The notes beneath the pieces were generated by a model. The model had not been told where the DNA came from. It did not search any database and saw only the letters and a list, made by a program, of their open reading frames with translations. A stretch of DNA of 64,000 nucleotides from Bacillota bacterium. GTDB lineage: Bacteria; Bacillota; Clostridia; Lachnospirales; Lachnospiraceae. Every line of letters starts with the position of its first letter. The stretch's first letter is position 1. Below, piece after piece: positions 9,374-18,570 of this stretch. The stretch covers positions 1-64,000 of the forward strand of contig JAEWJZ010000011.1 of assembly GCA_023386315.1 (NCBI GenBank). The letters are read 5' to 3'. The translations under genes were made by a program, and so were the position numbers.

Positions 9374-9387
9374 GAAGGAGGCAGACG

Positions 9388-10791
9388 ATGGCAATTGAAT
9401 ATTTAGGCTTAAGCGCAATTAACGGACCCCTGGTTGTTTTAGAGGGTGTTCAGAATGCTGCCTTTGACGAAATCGTGGAAATGACAGTAGCTGGAAAAAC
9501 CCAGAAACTGGGACGTATTATTGAAGTTTATGAAGATAAAGCAATTATTCAGGTGTTTGGCGGAACTGACGGACTGGCACTTAGAAATGTCCATACCAGG
9601 CTGACCGGACATCCCATGGAGCTTGCCGTTTCAGAAGACATGCTGGGAAGAACCTTTAACGGCATTGGAGAACCCATTGACGGACTTGGTGATATCAATT
9701 CAGAGATTTATCTTGATATTAACGGTAAACCGTTAAATCCTGTAACCAGAGAATATCCAAGAGATTATATCCGCACCGGAATTTCAGCCATTGACGGTCT
9801 GATGACCTTAATCCGCGGCCAGAAGCTCCCCATATTTTCCGGTAACGGGCTTCCCCATGATGAACTGGCAGCACAAATCGTACAGCAGGCATCTTTAGGT
9901 GATGATTCGAAATCAGGAGAAAAGTTTGCCGTAGTATTCGCAGCCATGGGCGTTAAATACGATGTGGCAGATTTTTTCCGCCGCACCTTCGAGGAAAGCG
10001 GCGTATCCGACCACGTGGCAATGTTTATTAATCTGGCCAATGACCCGGTAGTTGAGCGTCTTATCACACCAAAAGTGGCTCTTACCCTGGCAGAATATCT
10101 GGCATTTGAAAAAGGTATGCATATCCTGGTTATTTTAACGGATATGACCGCTTATGCCGAGGCACTTCGTGAGGTCTCATCCTCCAAAGGAGAAATCCCA
10201 TCCAGAAAAGGCTATCCCGGATACCTTTACAGCGAGCTTGCTTCCATCTATGAACGTGCCGGTATTGTTAAGGGAAGACATGGATCGGTTACCCAGATCC
10301 CCATTTTAACCATGCCAAACGATGACATTACCCACCCGATCCCCGACCTTACCGGTTATATCACAGAAGGACAGATCGTTCTGGACCGGAACTTATACGG
10401 GCAGTCCGTTTATCCGCCCATTAACGTGCTCCCGTCCTTAAGCCGTCTGATGAAGGATGGAATCGGTGAAGGCTTTACCCGCGCCGACCACCAGGGTGTG
10501 GCAAACCAGCTGTTTTCCTGCTATGCCAAGGTAGGGGACGCAAGAGCACTGGCTTCCGTAATAGGTGAAGATGAGCTTTCCCCCATTGATAAAAAATATC
10601 TGGTGTTCGGCAAAGCATTTGAAGGCCGATTTGTCGGACAGGGAAATCACTCCAACAGAAACATTATTGAAACCTTAACCGTCGGCTGGGAGCTGCTCGG
10701 TCTTCTTCCAAGAGCCGAACTGGACCGTATCGACACCAAGGTATTAGACCAGTATTACAAGGAAACCACCGCTGAAACTGCAGGTGAATAG
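9388..10791 (+). CDS. ntpB: V-type ATPase regulatory subunit B
   Basis: The 467-residue product aligns by eye with V-ATPase B subunits: [14 protein letters not shown] at the start, [44 protein letters not shown], and [19 protein letters not shown] [16 protein letters not shown]. There is no P-loop lysine motif, as expected for the non-catalytic nucleotide-binding subunit. AGGAGG lies 7-8 bases before the ATG, and the gene starts 14 bases after ntpA. Confidence 0.97.
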   Translation: MAIEYLGLSAINGPLVVLEGVQNAAFDEIVEMTVAGKTQKLGRIIEVYEDKAIIQVFGGTDGLALRNVHTRLTGHPMELAVSEDMLGRTFNGIGEPIDGLGDINSEIYLDINGKPLNPVTREYPRDYIRTGISAIDGLMTLIRGQKLPIFSGNGLPHDELAAQIVQQASLGDDSKSGEKFAVVFAAMGVKYDVADFFRRTFEESGVSDHVAMFINLANDPVVERLITPKVALTLAEYLAFEKGMHILVILTDMTAYAEALREVSSSKGEIPSRKGYPGYLYSELASIYERAGIVKGRHGSVTQIPILTMPNDDITHPIPDLTGYITEGQIVLDRNLYGQSVYPPINVLPSLSRLMKDGIGEGFTRADHQGVANQLFSCYAKVGDARALASVIGEDELSPIDKKYLVFGKAFEGRFVGQGNHSNRNIIETLTVGWELLGLLPRAELDRIDTKVLDQYYKETTAETAGE

Positions 10792-10802
10792 GAGGGGTCA
10801 GA

Positions 10803-11423
10803 ATGAATCCGAATACATTTCCAACCAAGGGGAATTTAATCCTTGCGAAGAACTCCCTGACATTAGCCAGACAGGGTTATGAGCTGATGGATAAAAAGAG
10901 GAACATCCTGATCAAAGAACTGATGAGCTTAATCGATGAGGCAAAGGGAATTCAGTCGGAGATTGACGTCACATTTACCGCTGCGTATAAAGCACTTCAG
11001 AAGGCAAATATTGAACTGGGAATAAACTATGTCCAGGATATCGCTATGGCTGTGCCCATTGATGACAGGGTGCGCATTAAGACCCGAAGCATTATGGGAA
11101 CTGAGATTCCGCTGGTAGAGCATGAGGAAATGCCTCTGAATTTAACTTATGCTTATTACAGCACCAGAGAATCCCTTGATGAAGCCCGTTACCATTTTGA
11201 AAGGGTTAAAAAGCTTTCCATAAAGCTTTCCATGGTAGAAAACTCCGCTTACCGTCTGGCTAACAGTATTAAAAGGACCCAGAAACGGGCCAATGCATTA
11301 AAGAATATTACCATCCCCCGCTACGAGACTCTTACCAGAAATATTACCAACTCTCTGGAAGAAAAGGATCGGGAGGAGTTTACAAGACTTAAAGTCATTA
11401 AGCGAACGAAAAAGAGTATGTAA
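10803..11423 (+). CDS. ntpD: V-type ATPase subunit D (rotor shaft)
   Basis: The 206-residue product consists of two long helices, the family pattern for the antiparallel coiled-coil rotor axle. It opens with NPNTFPTKGNLILAKNSL and ends with RRT-like IKRTQKRANALKNITIP, both recognisable subunit D segments. It is the last gene of the operon, 11 bases after ntpB, with GGAGGGG before the ATG and a terminator beginning 4 bases after the stop. Confidence 0.95.
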   Translation: MNPNTFPTKGNLILAKNSLTLARQGYELMDKKRNILIKELMSLIDEAKGIQSEIDVTFTAAYKALQKANIELGINYVQDIAMAVPIDDRVRIKTRSIMGTEIPLVEHEEMPLNLTYAYYSTRESLDEARYHFERVKKLSIKLSMVENSAYRLANSIKRTQKRANALKNITIPRYETLTRNITNSLEEKDREEFTRLKVIKRTKKSM

Positions 11424-11427
11424 TCAC

Positions 11428-11476
11428 AGAAGAGCTGCGCAGCCTGATAAAACAACTGTACAGCTCTTCTTTTTTC
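11428..11476 (+). terminator. Terminator of the V-ATPase operon
   Basis: Arms AGAAGAGCTG (11428-11437) and CAGCTCTTCT (11461-11470) pair perfectly and are followed by T-rich sequence. The A-rich left flank may let it also serve the converging DUF554 gene. Confidence 0.85.
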
Positions 11477-11514
11477 ATCAGTCCTTCGGATCTGTATCAG
11501 ACAGCTGCCAACTG

Positions 11515-12195
11515 CTATAGAATAATCGAAAATGGAAAAACCAAAAGAAGTGACGGAAGAATATTCAGCACACTGGTCTTTTTAATATTAGATATCTTAA
11601 GTCCTACCGCAAGGGTAATAATTCCTCCACACGCCTTGAAGTTTGCCAGCATGACTTCTGTCACACCTGGAAGCAGATAAGAAGCCCCCCAGAAAAGCAA
11701 AGCCCCCACCGCAAACTGAGGAATCGCGATCAAGCCAACAAGAAAGCCTGCTGTCGTCCCAAAGATGATTGCTGTAAAAAAATCCATGATTGCTTTTGCA
11801 TAAAGGACGGAATGATCCCCAGTCATTGCAGAATTCATTGCTCCGAAGATTCCCGTACCGCTAAAGCAAAACAGGATTATAAGACTTACCAGTATATCCA
11901 GCTCATCTTCGCCCAGCCGCACAGGCATTCTTTTTTCTAAGTTTCTCAGTCCGGTTAGAAGGTTTTCCTCCAGGCCCAAAAGTTCACCAACAACCGTACC
12001 CAGAATAACAGCAAGCACCACTGCCGAAAGGCTTTCCAGCCGTATAATGAAATAGACCCCCATGGTAATTGCAGATAGTCCAAAAATATTGGGAAGTGCA
12101 CTCTTTAATCTTTCAGGAAAATAATTTTTTAAAATTGCACCCAGGACTCCTCCAAGAAGTACCGCGATACAGTTAACAGTCACTCCGATTGGCAT
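11515..12195 (-). CDS. DUF554 family integral membrane protein
   Basis: This 226-residue protein has about seven hydrophobic segments and opens with MPIGVTVNCIAVLLGGVLGA, the hallmark of DUF554 (YdfK-type) proteins, whose transport role is unproven. Other supporting signs are GTVVGELLGLEENL and FCFSGTGIFGAMNSAMTGDHS. AAGGAGAAAGAA precedes the ATG. It is the second gene of a two-gene unit, 23 bases after a MarR regulator, so its expression is probably controlled by that regulator. Confidence 0.88.
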   Translation of the reverse strand: MPIGVTVNCIAVLLGGVLGAILKNYFPERLKSALPNIFGLSAITMGVYFIIRLESLSAVVLAVILGTVVGELLGLEENLLTGLRNLEKRMPVRLGEDELDILVSLIILFCFSGTGIFGAMNSAMTGDHSVLYAKAIMDFFTAIIFGTTAGFLVGLIAIPQFAVGALLFWGASYLLPGVTEVMLANFKACGGIITLAVGLKISNIKKTSVLNILPSLLLVFPFSIIL

Positions 12196-12218
12196 TTCTT
12201 TCTCCTTATGTAAATGTA

Positions 12219-12629
12219 TTAGTATGTCATTTTTTCATGTATTTCACAAAATAACTTCATAAATTCAATCCGTTTTTCTTCCGGAATCCCGGCAAATGTT
12301 TCTTCTTCCAGCCTGATAAAAATTTCATTCACCTTTATTTGAAGTTCCCTTCCCCTTTCAGTAAGAAAAATATAAAAGGTTCTTCTGTTCCCATCCAGCC
12401 GTTTTCTCTCAATCAGCCCCTTTCCTTCCATGCCGTTTAAAACGCTTGTTAATGTCGCAGCCTCTATGTAGCAGTAAGCCGCAATATCCTTTTGAACTGC
12501 TCCATCATGATCCTTTAAGTAATCAAGGACCTTGGGCTGTCCGGATGTGAGACCCGTACTTTTTAATCCTTCCATCAATTTCCTTTGATAAATCGCCTGA
12601 TTTGCCATTAGTAAATAATGAAACGTCAT
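12219..12629 (-). CDS. MarR family transcriptional regulator
   Basis: The 136-residue product has a winged-helix core: QPKVLDYLKDHDGAVQKDIAAYCYIEAATLTSVLNGMEGKGLIERKR is a typical MarR recognition region followed by the DGNRRTFYIFLTERG wing. The ATG at 12629 is five to six bases after GGGGAGAG; an ATG five codons upstream lies before that site. A consensus promoter and a perfect 18-bp palindrome sit directly upstream, so the protein very likely represses itself and the downstream DUF554 gene. The ligand is unknown. Confidence 0.92.
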   Translation of the reverse strand: MTFHYLLMANQAIYQRKLMEGLKSTGLTSGQPKVLDYLKDHDGAVQKDIAAYCYIEAATLTSVLNGMEGKGLIERKRLDGNRRTFYIFLTERGRELQIKVNEIFIRLEEETFAGIPEEKRIEFMKLFCEIHEKMTY

Positions 12630-12648
12630 AATATCTCTCCCCATGTTT

Positions 12649-12666
12649 TAATTAGATATCTAATTA
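12649..12666. promoter_or_regulatory. MarR operator palindrome
   Basis: TAATTAGAT/ATCTAATTA is a perfect 18-bp palindrome. It touches the -10 box (12666-12671) of the marR promoter on its downstream side, over the expected transcription start, where a bound dimer would block initiation. Confidence 0.8.
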
Positions 12667-12694
12667 TTTTATTTCTAACCTTTTATTTTGTCAA
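12666..12694 (-). promoter_or_regulatory. Promoter of the MarR-DUF554 unit
   Basis: On the minus strand TTGACA (12694-12689) and TAAAAT (12671-12666) are separated by 17 bases. The operator palindrome overlaps the last base of the -10 box. Confidence 0.85.
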
Positions 12695-12739
12695 TCCTTT
12701 TCATTAAAATCTGCTCAAAAATAAAAAACATTCACAGAA

Positions 12740-12781
12740 AACAAAAACTGCCATAGCATACATATGCCGGCAGTTTTTGTT
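12740..12781 (-). terminator. Terminator of putP (symmetrical)
   Basis: Arms 12740-12752 and 12769-12781 (AACAAAAACTGCC / GGCAGTTTTTGTT) are perfectly complementary. The minus-strand transcript ends in a T-rich run after the stop of putP at 12793. Confidence 0.85.
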
Positions 12782-12792
12782 GTGCTGTATTG

Positions 12793-14328
12793 CTATTTTC
12801 TAACAGAGTCAAATTCCTTATATATTTCACCATCAGGCTCAGGGGTTAACAAAGATACGATGATTATCGCCGCACATGCAACGGTAAATGCTGGAAGAAG
12901 CTCATATATGTTAAAGATACCGCCCATGGGACGAACCAGATACTTCCATATGAATACCATCGCTCCGCCTGCTATCATACCAGCAACAGCCCCATAATAA
13001 TTACTTCTTTTCCAGAACAGGGCAAACAGCATGACCGGTCCAAAGGAAGCTCCGAAACCAGCCCAGGCAAAGGAAACAATGTTAAATACCGAACTATCCG
13101 GATCCCAGGCAAGGAACACTGCTATCAGCGCCACTCCGATTACAGTCAGCCGGGCTGCCAGCATGGAAGTTTTATGGCTTACCTTAAGTTTTAAAAAGTC
13201 CTGCATCAGATTCTGAGACACGCCTGATGCAGCTGTTAAAAGCTGGGAATCAGCAGTTGACATGGTACATGCAAGAATACCTGCAAGCACTACACCTGCC
13301 AATACCGAAAAAATAAAACCATGGCTACCCAGAAGACCCGCGAGTCTGATAATAACGGTCTCTGCTTCCGACCCTGAAGCAAATAGCGGAATATGACCTG
13401 CAACAGAAACACTGTAACCGATGATTCCAATAAGGATTGCCACAAACATGGAAATCACAACCCAGGTAGAAGCAATGCGTCGGGAAGTTGTAAGCTTTTT
13501 CTCATCACCGATTGCCATAAAGCGAAGAAGTATGTGGGGCATTCCAAAATAACCCAGCCCCCATGCCATAGTTGACACTATATTCAATACACCATAGGGA
13601 GAAGACGTCTGGTCTGCCATATTATGAGCTCTGCTCATACTTAAATATCCGTCCAGAGCACCTGCATTCTCCATAACCTTATCCCAGCCGCCAGAGACTG
13701 ATATTCCGTAAAATACGATAATAATGAGAGAAATACTCATAACAATACTCTGAACAAGATCCGTAGTGGATACCGCCATAAAACCGCCCATTACGGTATA
13801 TCCAACGACCACAATTGCGCCAAGAATCATGACAGTATGATAATCTACATGATACAGGCTGTTAAACAACGTGCCAATGGCCTTAAAGCCGGAAGCGGTA
13901 TATGGAATAAAGAATACCAGAATGATAACAGCAGATATACACATTAATACGTTTTTTTCATCCCGGTAGCGCCGGGAGAAAAAATCCGGAATTGTAATGG
14001 TATTGCACACTACCGAATACCTGCGGAGACGTTTAGCAACCAAAAGCCAGTTTAAGTAAGTACCTGCTGCCAGACCAATTGCAGTCCAGCCGGCATCCGC
14101 AATTCCAGTCATATAAGCAACTCCCGGAAGTCCCATCAGCAGCCAGCTGCTCATATCAGATGCCTCTGCACTCATGGCGGTCACTAACGGTCCCAGCTTC
14201 CTTCCTCCCAGATAGAATTCGTCAGCAGAGTCGCCTCCGCCCTTTTTGCTGTAATAAAATCCGATATAGACCATAGCCACCAGATAAACCAGAATGGCAG
14301 ACAATATGCCAACTTGCCCTGTACTCAT
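12793..14328 (-). CDS. putP: Sodium/proline symporter PutP
   Basis: This 511-residue member of the sodium:solute symporter family has about 13 transmembrane segments and imports proline (possibly related solutes) with Na+. Recognisable signatures are SAEASDMSSWLLMGLPG (substrate/Na+ site in helix 2), GFMAVSTTDLVQ, and GILACTMSTADSQLLTAASG in helix 9. The ATG follows GAGGAGGAACGTT. It is a single-gene transcript with an extended -10 promoter and a terminator. Proline could serve as compatible solute or as an electron acceptor in Stickland fermentation; the latter is inference. Confidence 0.93.
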   Translation of the reverse strand: MSTGQVGILSAILVYLVAMVYIGFYYSKKGGGDSADEFYLGGRKLGPLVTAMSAEASDMSSWLLMGLPGVAYMTGIADAGWTAIGLAAGTYLNWLLVAKRLRRYSVVCNTITIPDFFSRRYRDEKNVLMCISAVIILVFFIPYTASGFKAIGTLFNSLYHVDYHTVMILGAIVVVGYTVMGGFMAVSTTDLVQSIVMSISLIIIVFYGISVSGGWDKVMENAGALDGYLSMSRAHNMADQTSSPYGVLNIVSTMAWGLGYFGMPHILLRFMAIGDEKKLTTSRRIASTWVVISMFVAILIGIIGYSVSVAGHIPLFASGSEAETVIIRLAGLLGSHGFIFSVLAGVVLAGILACTMSTADSQLLTAASGVSQNLMQDFLKLKVSHKTSMLAARLTVIGVALIAVFLAWDPDSSVFNIVSFAWAGFGASFGPVMLFALFWKRSNYYGAVAGMIAGGAMVFIWKYLVRPMGGIFNIYELLPAFTVACAAIIIVSLLTPEPDGEIYKEFDSVRK

Positions 14329-14394
14329 AACGTTCCTCCTCGTTACACATTTATTTCTGCTGCTTTTCTCATAAAATCCAACAACAATGGGTGT

Positions 14395-14423
14395 ATTATA
14401 GCATCAACAAAAATAGAACGCAA
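14395..14423 (-). promoter_or_regulatory. Promoter of putP (extended -10)
   Basis: On the minus strand TGC-TATAAT (extended -10, hexamer 14400-14395) is preceded at 17 bases by TTGCGT (14423-14418). The leader to the ATG is about 60 bases. Confidence 0.7.
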
Positions 14424-14544
14424 CGCAGAACGAAGTATAGACTAAATACTGTACTTTTTTATATAAAATGAAATTATTCTTTTAATTTATAATGTTTTTC
14501 AGCTGTACAATAGTTAAATATAAACATAATACAAGTATGCTAAA

Positions 14545-15135
14545 TTATTTTTCCGGCAGAAATCCGCTTAGAAACGATGGCAGCACAGATGCACTATACT
14601 GTCTGAGCGGATATTCTCCCCCGCACAGACACCAGTCATATAAAAGTGCCCGTTCGCAGAGAGCGTAGAGCTTCACCATTTCACTGACGCTCATTTTAGT
14701 CCCAATCTGTCCTTCTTCCTGACCCTGGGCTATGATTTTCCTTAAAAGTTTGTAATAGGTCCGGTTGTGGTCCAGCAAATGCTTTTCACCACTGGTAACC
14801 AGCTGCGTGGACAACAGCCTTGCCAGAAGATCGATGGAAATACTGTTCTCTATCATTGCAAACAGCTCACTGTTTAACTGCAGCAGCTTCTCTATAGCCG
14901 GGAGTTCAGAATCCAGCTGCGTTTTCAGTTCTTCATATTTATCATCAAATAAAACACTAAGAGTGCTAAGAAGAGCATCTTTTCCATCAAAATAATGATA
15001 GAACGATCCTTTTGAGGTCTTGGAAAGCTCTATGATTTCCTCCACCGTTGTATCTTCATATCCCTGTTCATAAAACAGTTTCCAGGCAGCGCTTACGATT
15101 TTTCCCCTGGTATTGCGCACACTTTTCTTTGCCAC
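14545..15135 (-). CDS. TetR family transcriptional regulator
   Basis: The 196-residue product has the TetR N-terminal helix-turn-helix (TRGKIVSAAWKLFYEQGYEDTTVEEIIELSKTSKGSFYHYF, about residues 8-48). A ligand-binding C-terminal half follows, with no recognisable family. The start is GTG at 15135, nine bases after AAGGAGG; an ATG eight codons upstream overlaps that ribosome site and is rejected. An inverted repeat in its leader is a candidate operator. Its target is not evident: putP, the next gene downstream on the same strand, has its own promoter. Confidence 0.88.
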   Translation of the reverse strand: MAKKSVRNTRGKIVSAAWKLFYEQGYEDTTVEEIIELSKTSKGSFYHYFDGKDALLSTLSVLFDDKYEELKTQLDSELPAIEKLLQLNSELFAMIENSISIDLLARLLSTQLVTSGEKHLLDHNRTYYKLLRKIIAQGQEEGQIGTKMSVSEMVKLYALCERALLYDWCLCGGEYPLRQYSASVLPSFLSGFLPEK

Positions 15136-15153
15136 GAGACAATTCCTCCTTAT

Positions 15154-15171
15154 TTTCATCCTGAGATGAAA
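15154..15171. promoter_or_regulatory. Candidate TetR operator
   Basis: TTTCATC-CTGA-GATGAAA is a 7-bp inverted repeat with a 4-base centre, located between the TetR promoter (extended -10 at about 15183-15191) and its ribosome site. Its position fits autorepression; the short arms keep confidence low. Confidence 0.4.
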
Positions 15172-15182
15172 TTACACGATTC

Positions 15183-15191
15183 AGTATATCA
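15183..15191 (-). promoter_or_regulatory. Extended -10 of the tetR promoter
   Basis: The minus strand reads TGA-TATACT with the hexamer at 15188-15183. No good -35 is present 17 bases upstream, so the TG extension is the main support. Confidence 0.5.
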
Positions 15192-15219
15192 TAGGAGAGG
15201 AAAAAACGTCTATGAAATA

Positions 15220-15260
15220 AAAATGTTATCGTGACCATATAGACGTCACGATAACATTTT
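15220..15260 (-). terminator. Terminator of the transporter-ATC hydrolase-cyuA operon
   Basis: Arms 15220-15234 and 15246-15260 are a perfect 15-bp inverted repeat (AAAATGTTATCGTGA) around an 11-base loop. On the minus strand the hairpin is followed by a TTTTTATTT run. It begins 26 bases after the cyuA-like stop. Confidence 0.88.
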
Positions 15261-15285
15261 ACAGAGGAGGAATTTTATTTTATTT

Positions 15286-16551
15286 TTATCTGCCTATCAT
15301 AATATTAAGTATCTCTACATCGGTAGACTTCATACCCAGACGCCCCATTCGTCCGATATTTTTTAAAGTTTGTTCATAGTCTTCCTCAACCAGTCCCTCC
15401 CCAAACGGGAAAGAGTGATTGCGGATTGCCATTTCATAGCCGAGAATACCAGCATCAACAGCGCTGGAAATTTTTGCTGCACAAGAATCTTTTGCTCCAT
15501 CGCATACAATACCGCCAACATTTCCAAGAGCATTGATCAGCGTTTTACCAATGATATCATAATCAGCTCCCTGGAGATAAGCGATTCCGCAGGCTGCCGC
15601 AGCTCCGGCAGAAACAGCTCCGCAGTATGCAGATAAATTCCCGATATATCGTTTTTGGTGCAAAGATAAAAGGTTGGTAAGAACAAGTGCCCTGATAAGA
15701 ACCTCTTTTTCTGCATTTAATTCCTTTGCATAAACGACAACCGGCATCGTACACGTGATCCCCTGGTTACCGCTGCCAGAGTTGATAATAACCGGCATGG
15801 CGCAGCCATCCATTCTGGCATCGGAACCGGCTGCCGCAGCTGCTCTGGCTCTGATCCTGATATCATTATTAGACAGAAGCATAAGTGTCCGTCCAACTTG
15901 TGAGCTCCAGTCCTGAGTCAATCCAACCTCTGATATGGCGGAATTATACTCAATCTGCCTGTTTATAATATCCTCAACATCTTTAAGATCTGCCTCATTT
16001 GCAAATTCAAGGATCTCCCTGATATTAAGTTCTGATTTATCCCCTGAATCCTCAATTTGTATATCCTGCTGCTGAAATATAATCTGATTGTTTTTCTCAA
16101 TTTTGGAGATATGATTATGTTTTGTCTGAATCTCCACGGCAGCAGACTCAGACCCTGCAGTCAGATAAGCGCGTATAAAAAGATTTTCTTCCCCTTCTTC
16201 CAGTTCGCAGGTGCAGAGTCCCTGTTGGTTTAATTTTCTGGTCAGTTCAATATCTTCTTTGCCGGCCCCGCTTATCACTTCAAGCTCAGAATCAGGATTA
16301 CCAGCCACAACGCCTAAAATAGCCGCCACTTCTACGCCTTTTTGTCCGCCGGAATTAGGAACAACAACACCCTTTACATTTTTAATAATATTTCCGCTGC
16401 AGCGAAGAAGAATATGATCAGGCATTTGGCCAAGTACTTCCCTTGCTTTTGCAGCAGCAAGCGCTATGGCAATTGGTTCTGTACATCCCATGGCAGGAAT
16501 CAGTTCACCCTTTAAAATTTTTAAATAATTATCATACTGAGTTTTTTTCAT
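15286..16551 (-). CDS. L-cysteine desulfidase / serine dehydratase-like (CyuA/YhaM, UPF0597 family)
   Basis: The 421-residue product belongs to the family that breaks cysteine into pyruvate, ammonia and hydrogen sulfide using a [4Fe-4S] cluster. Candidate cluster cysteines are C23 in PAMGCTEP and those in YCGAVSAGAAAACG and GGIVCDGAKDSC, the three regions used by the family. SGSGNQGITCTMPV is another signature. The ATG at 16551 follows AAGGAGAACACTTCT; an upstream frame extension overlaps the preceding gene. It is the last gene of a three-gene unit, 28 bases after the ATC-hydrolase-like gene and before a strong terminator. Serine rather than cysteine as substrate cannot be excluded. Confidence 0.85.
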   Translation of the reverse strand: MKKTQYDNYLKILKGELIPAMGCTEPIAIALAAAKAREVLGQMPDHILLRCSGNIIKNVKGVVVPNSGGQKGVEVAAILGVVAGNPDSELEVISGAGKEDIELTRKLNQQGLCTCELEEGEENLFIRAYLTAGSESAAVEIQTKHNHISKIEKNNQIIFQQQDIQIEDSGDKSELNIREILEFANEADLKDVEDIINRQIEYNSAISEVGLTQDWSSQVGRTLMLLSNNDIRIRARAAAAAGSDARMDGCAMPVIINSGSGNQGITCTMPVVVYAKELNAEKEVLIRALVLTNLLSLHQKRYIGNLSAYCGAVSAGAAAACGIAYLQGADYDIIGKTLINALGNVGGIVCDGAKDSCAAKISSAVDAGILGYEMAIRNHSFPFGEGLVEEDYEQTLKNIGRMGRLGMKSTDVEILNIMIGR

Positions 16552-16579
16552 AGAAGTGTTCTCCTTAAAGGTGCGGTGC

Positions 16580-17086
16580 CTATTTCTCTTTTTTGTAAAA
16601 AGATACATCGCAGGTTTTACAGCCCTTTGCAATGGTATCACCTAAATGGAATTCATATCCCATTGCGTTTGCAATACCCCGGTCGCCATCCATAGCCATA
16701 TCACATAATTTCTCACAGGTTGCATCGTCAAACCCCAGGTCCTGCCAGGCTTTTAACAGCGGACAATGATGAAATTCCAGATCCACTCTGTCTTTATTTT
16801 TTGTCTTAAAAGTTATTTCAAATGTTTTTTGAAGAGTTGGAGAAAGAAATGTGTCAGCAAAGACCGATACATCTTCTGGATCCGGACATTTTTCTCTGAT
16901 GTCATTTCCCTGGGTATTTCCTGTTTCAGAAATTGCCTGGCGAATGACTTTTTCCATTTCTTCAGCCATGCCGGCTTCACAGCCCTTTGTATAGGTAAGG
17001 CCTGTCCATGTGGCGCGATGGCCGATGGCACCTCTCTGAATATCTACTACTGTATCCCCTTTGATCGTAATTTTGTTCTCAATCAT
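16580..17086 (-). CDS. L-2-amino-thiazoline-4-carboxylate hydrolase-like protein
   Basis: The 168-residue product resembles the ATC hydrolase family (PF14196 type). ATC hydrolase opens L-2-amino-thiazoline-4-carboxylate to N-carbamoyl-L-cysteine. Family-like segments are FHHCPLLKAWQDLG, CDMAMDGDRGIANAMG and the terminal KGCKTCDVSFYKK. Seven cysteines are spread through the protein, with C-x2-C near the end. AGGAGGATAAATAC precedes the ATG. It lies 24 bases after a transporter gene and 28 bases before a cysteine desulfidase-like gene, which supports a thiol/thiazoline substrate. Many family members are uncharacterised, so the exact reaction is inferred. Confidence 0.72.
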   Translation of the reverse strand: MIENKITIKGDTVVDIQRGAIGHRATWTGLTYTKGCEAGMAEEMEKVIRQAISETGNTQGNDIREKCPDPEDVSVFADTFLSPTLQKTFEITFKTKNKDRVDLEFHHCPLLKAWQDLGFDDATCEKLCDMAMDGDRGIANAMGYEFHLGDTIAKGCKTCDVSFYKKEK

Positions 17087-17110
17087 GTATTTATCCTCCT
17101 GATTTTTTAA

Positions 17111-18412
17111 TTATTTAAAGAATATTGCCATTACCAGACCTGCAATTAAAACCGACCCGGAAGTTGCACTCACAAAACCTGATACCAGAGTTTTTGGAAG
17201 CATGTGTTCTTCTAATATTTTGTATTCCTCATCATTATCAGAAAGCACCTTAGCTGCCTCCACACTTAAGGTATAACTGGCCGGAAAACCGCCTGCCAAA
17301 GTACCGAGTCCAATCGCAAATGACATTGGTGCACTAAGTCCAAGCTTTTTGCCTACCGGAATAGAGAATACCGCCACACCTATTACCGCCAATACAATCA
17401 GTACTGCAAAACTTTTTAATAACTGCACCAGAGTTTCGGGAGTTACAGACTTTAACTGCGAAAATACAAACATCATAATTATGGTGTATACAAATCCCAT
17501 GCTGCGGGAACGTACCAAAACATTTTTATCAATAAAGCCCAAAGCAGTGCCAAATACGCCCAGAAGCAATGCCCACACAAATTTCGAAACATATCCCATT
17601 GTAAGTTTATCAAGATAACCTGCCATAACCGTCAGAGTCACAATAAAGAATAAATGGGTAAAATCACTTTTAAAGCTTTCTGGCATCTGGGGAAATATAT
17701 AACTTTTCTTTGTTTCTTCCGTTTTTGCCCCGCCTGCCAACGCTGGCTTGCCAACAGTTATCTTCCCTTCACGATACGCCTTTAAAACAGTTTTACCTTC
17801 CATTTTAAGACATAAGCTTGTAAGTGGGTATCCCGCAAACCCCTGTAAAACATATACTGCCATTGCCAGAATTGCCAATTCCTCAGTTGGCGCAACGCTC
17901 TGCATCATCATGGCAGCTACAAAGCCTCCCGTAAGTGGCGGTGCAGCGATTGCAGCTGTCTCGCTGCCAATCAAAAAGCTGCCAACTGTTAATATGACCA
18001 CGAGAATTCCCAGCATACCTGCTAAAGTTACAACAACGGTTTTCCACTGATCAATCAGTTCCCTGATATTGAGCATGGTACCCAGATGAACCACCATAAT
18101 CATAACGAGAAACGTAGGAAGATTGGGAGCTATTCCGCCTAACTGCAGGATATCCTGCGGGAAGTATGTCCAGAATCCAACGACAAACAAAATCGCTGTA
18201 ATAAACATGGACGGGACGAAAGCTTTGGTAGCCAGTGAGAATAATTCACCGACGATCAGTAGAACTAACATGGTAAGAAATGCTGTCTGTGTGTCCATTT
18301 TGACCTGACCAGTGGCCACCTGGTAAACGCCGAAATAGAGGAACGATACAATCATGACAGCCAAGAGGAGGTACCCAATTAGATGTTTTTTTAAACTCGT
18401 CTGCTTATCCAT
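17111..18412 (-). CDS. Putative multi-pass membrane transporter (DUF3100/GltS-like)
   Basis: The 433-residue product has about 11-12 hydrophobic segments and two similar halves. Gly-rich re-entrant-like segments (APPLTGGFVAAMMMQSVAPTEE and IGLGTLAGGFPASYTLSVEAA) recall GltS-type and DUF3100 carriers. It is the first gene of a three-gene operon ahead of an ATC-hydrolase-like protein and a cysteine desulfidase-like enzyme, so import of a sulfur-containing amino acid or its thiazoline derivative is the likely role (inference). AAGGAATAAGGT precedes the ATG. A promoter lies at 18462-18490, divergent from the gntR gene. Confidence 0.62.
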   Translation of the reverse strand: MDKQTSLKKHLIGYLLLAVMIVSFLYFGVYQVATGQVKMDTQTAFLTMLVLLIVGELFSLATKAFVPSMFITAILFVVGFWTYFPQDILQLGGIAPNLPTFLVMIMVVHLGTMLNIRELIDQWKTVVVTLAGMLGILVVILTVGSFLIGSETAAIAAPPLTGGFVAAMMMQSVAPTEELAILAMAVYVLQGFAGYPLTSLCLKMEGKTVLKAYREGKITVGKPALAGGAKTEETKKSYIFPQMPESFKSDFTHLFFIVTLTVMAGYLDKLTMGYVSKFVWALLLGVFGTALGFIDKNVLVRSRSMGFVYTIIMMFVFSQLKSVTPETLVQLLKSFAVLIVLAVIGVAVFSIPVGKKLGLSAPMSFAIGLGTLAGGFPASYTLSVEAAKVLSDNDEEYKILEEHMLPKTLVSGFVSATSGSVLIAGLVMAIFFK

Positions 18413-18461
18413 ACCTTATTCCTTTCTTGTTTTGGTTTTAATACACTGTGTACTTGTGCTA

Positions 18462-18490
18462 ATCATATCACGAGTTCATCGCTTAATCAA
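18462..18490 (-). promoter_or_regulatory. Promoter of the transporter/ATC hydrolase/cyuA operon
   Basis: On the minus strand the extended -10 GTGATATGAT (TG-A-TATGAT; hexamer 18467-18462) is preceded at 17 bases by TTGATT (18490-18485). The identical ten bases recur at the opposite promoter (18589-18598), so they may also be recognised by the divergent GntR regulator. Confidence 0.7.
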
Positions 18491-18570
18491 TACTTTTTTA
18501 TCAACTTCTACATAATCAACTATTTTTTATCATTAAATATGTGAATATAGCACAATTATTTTACGTTTAA

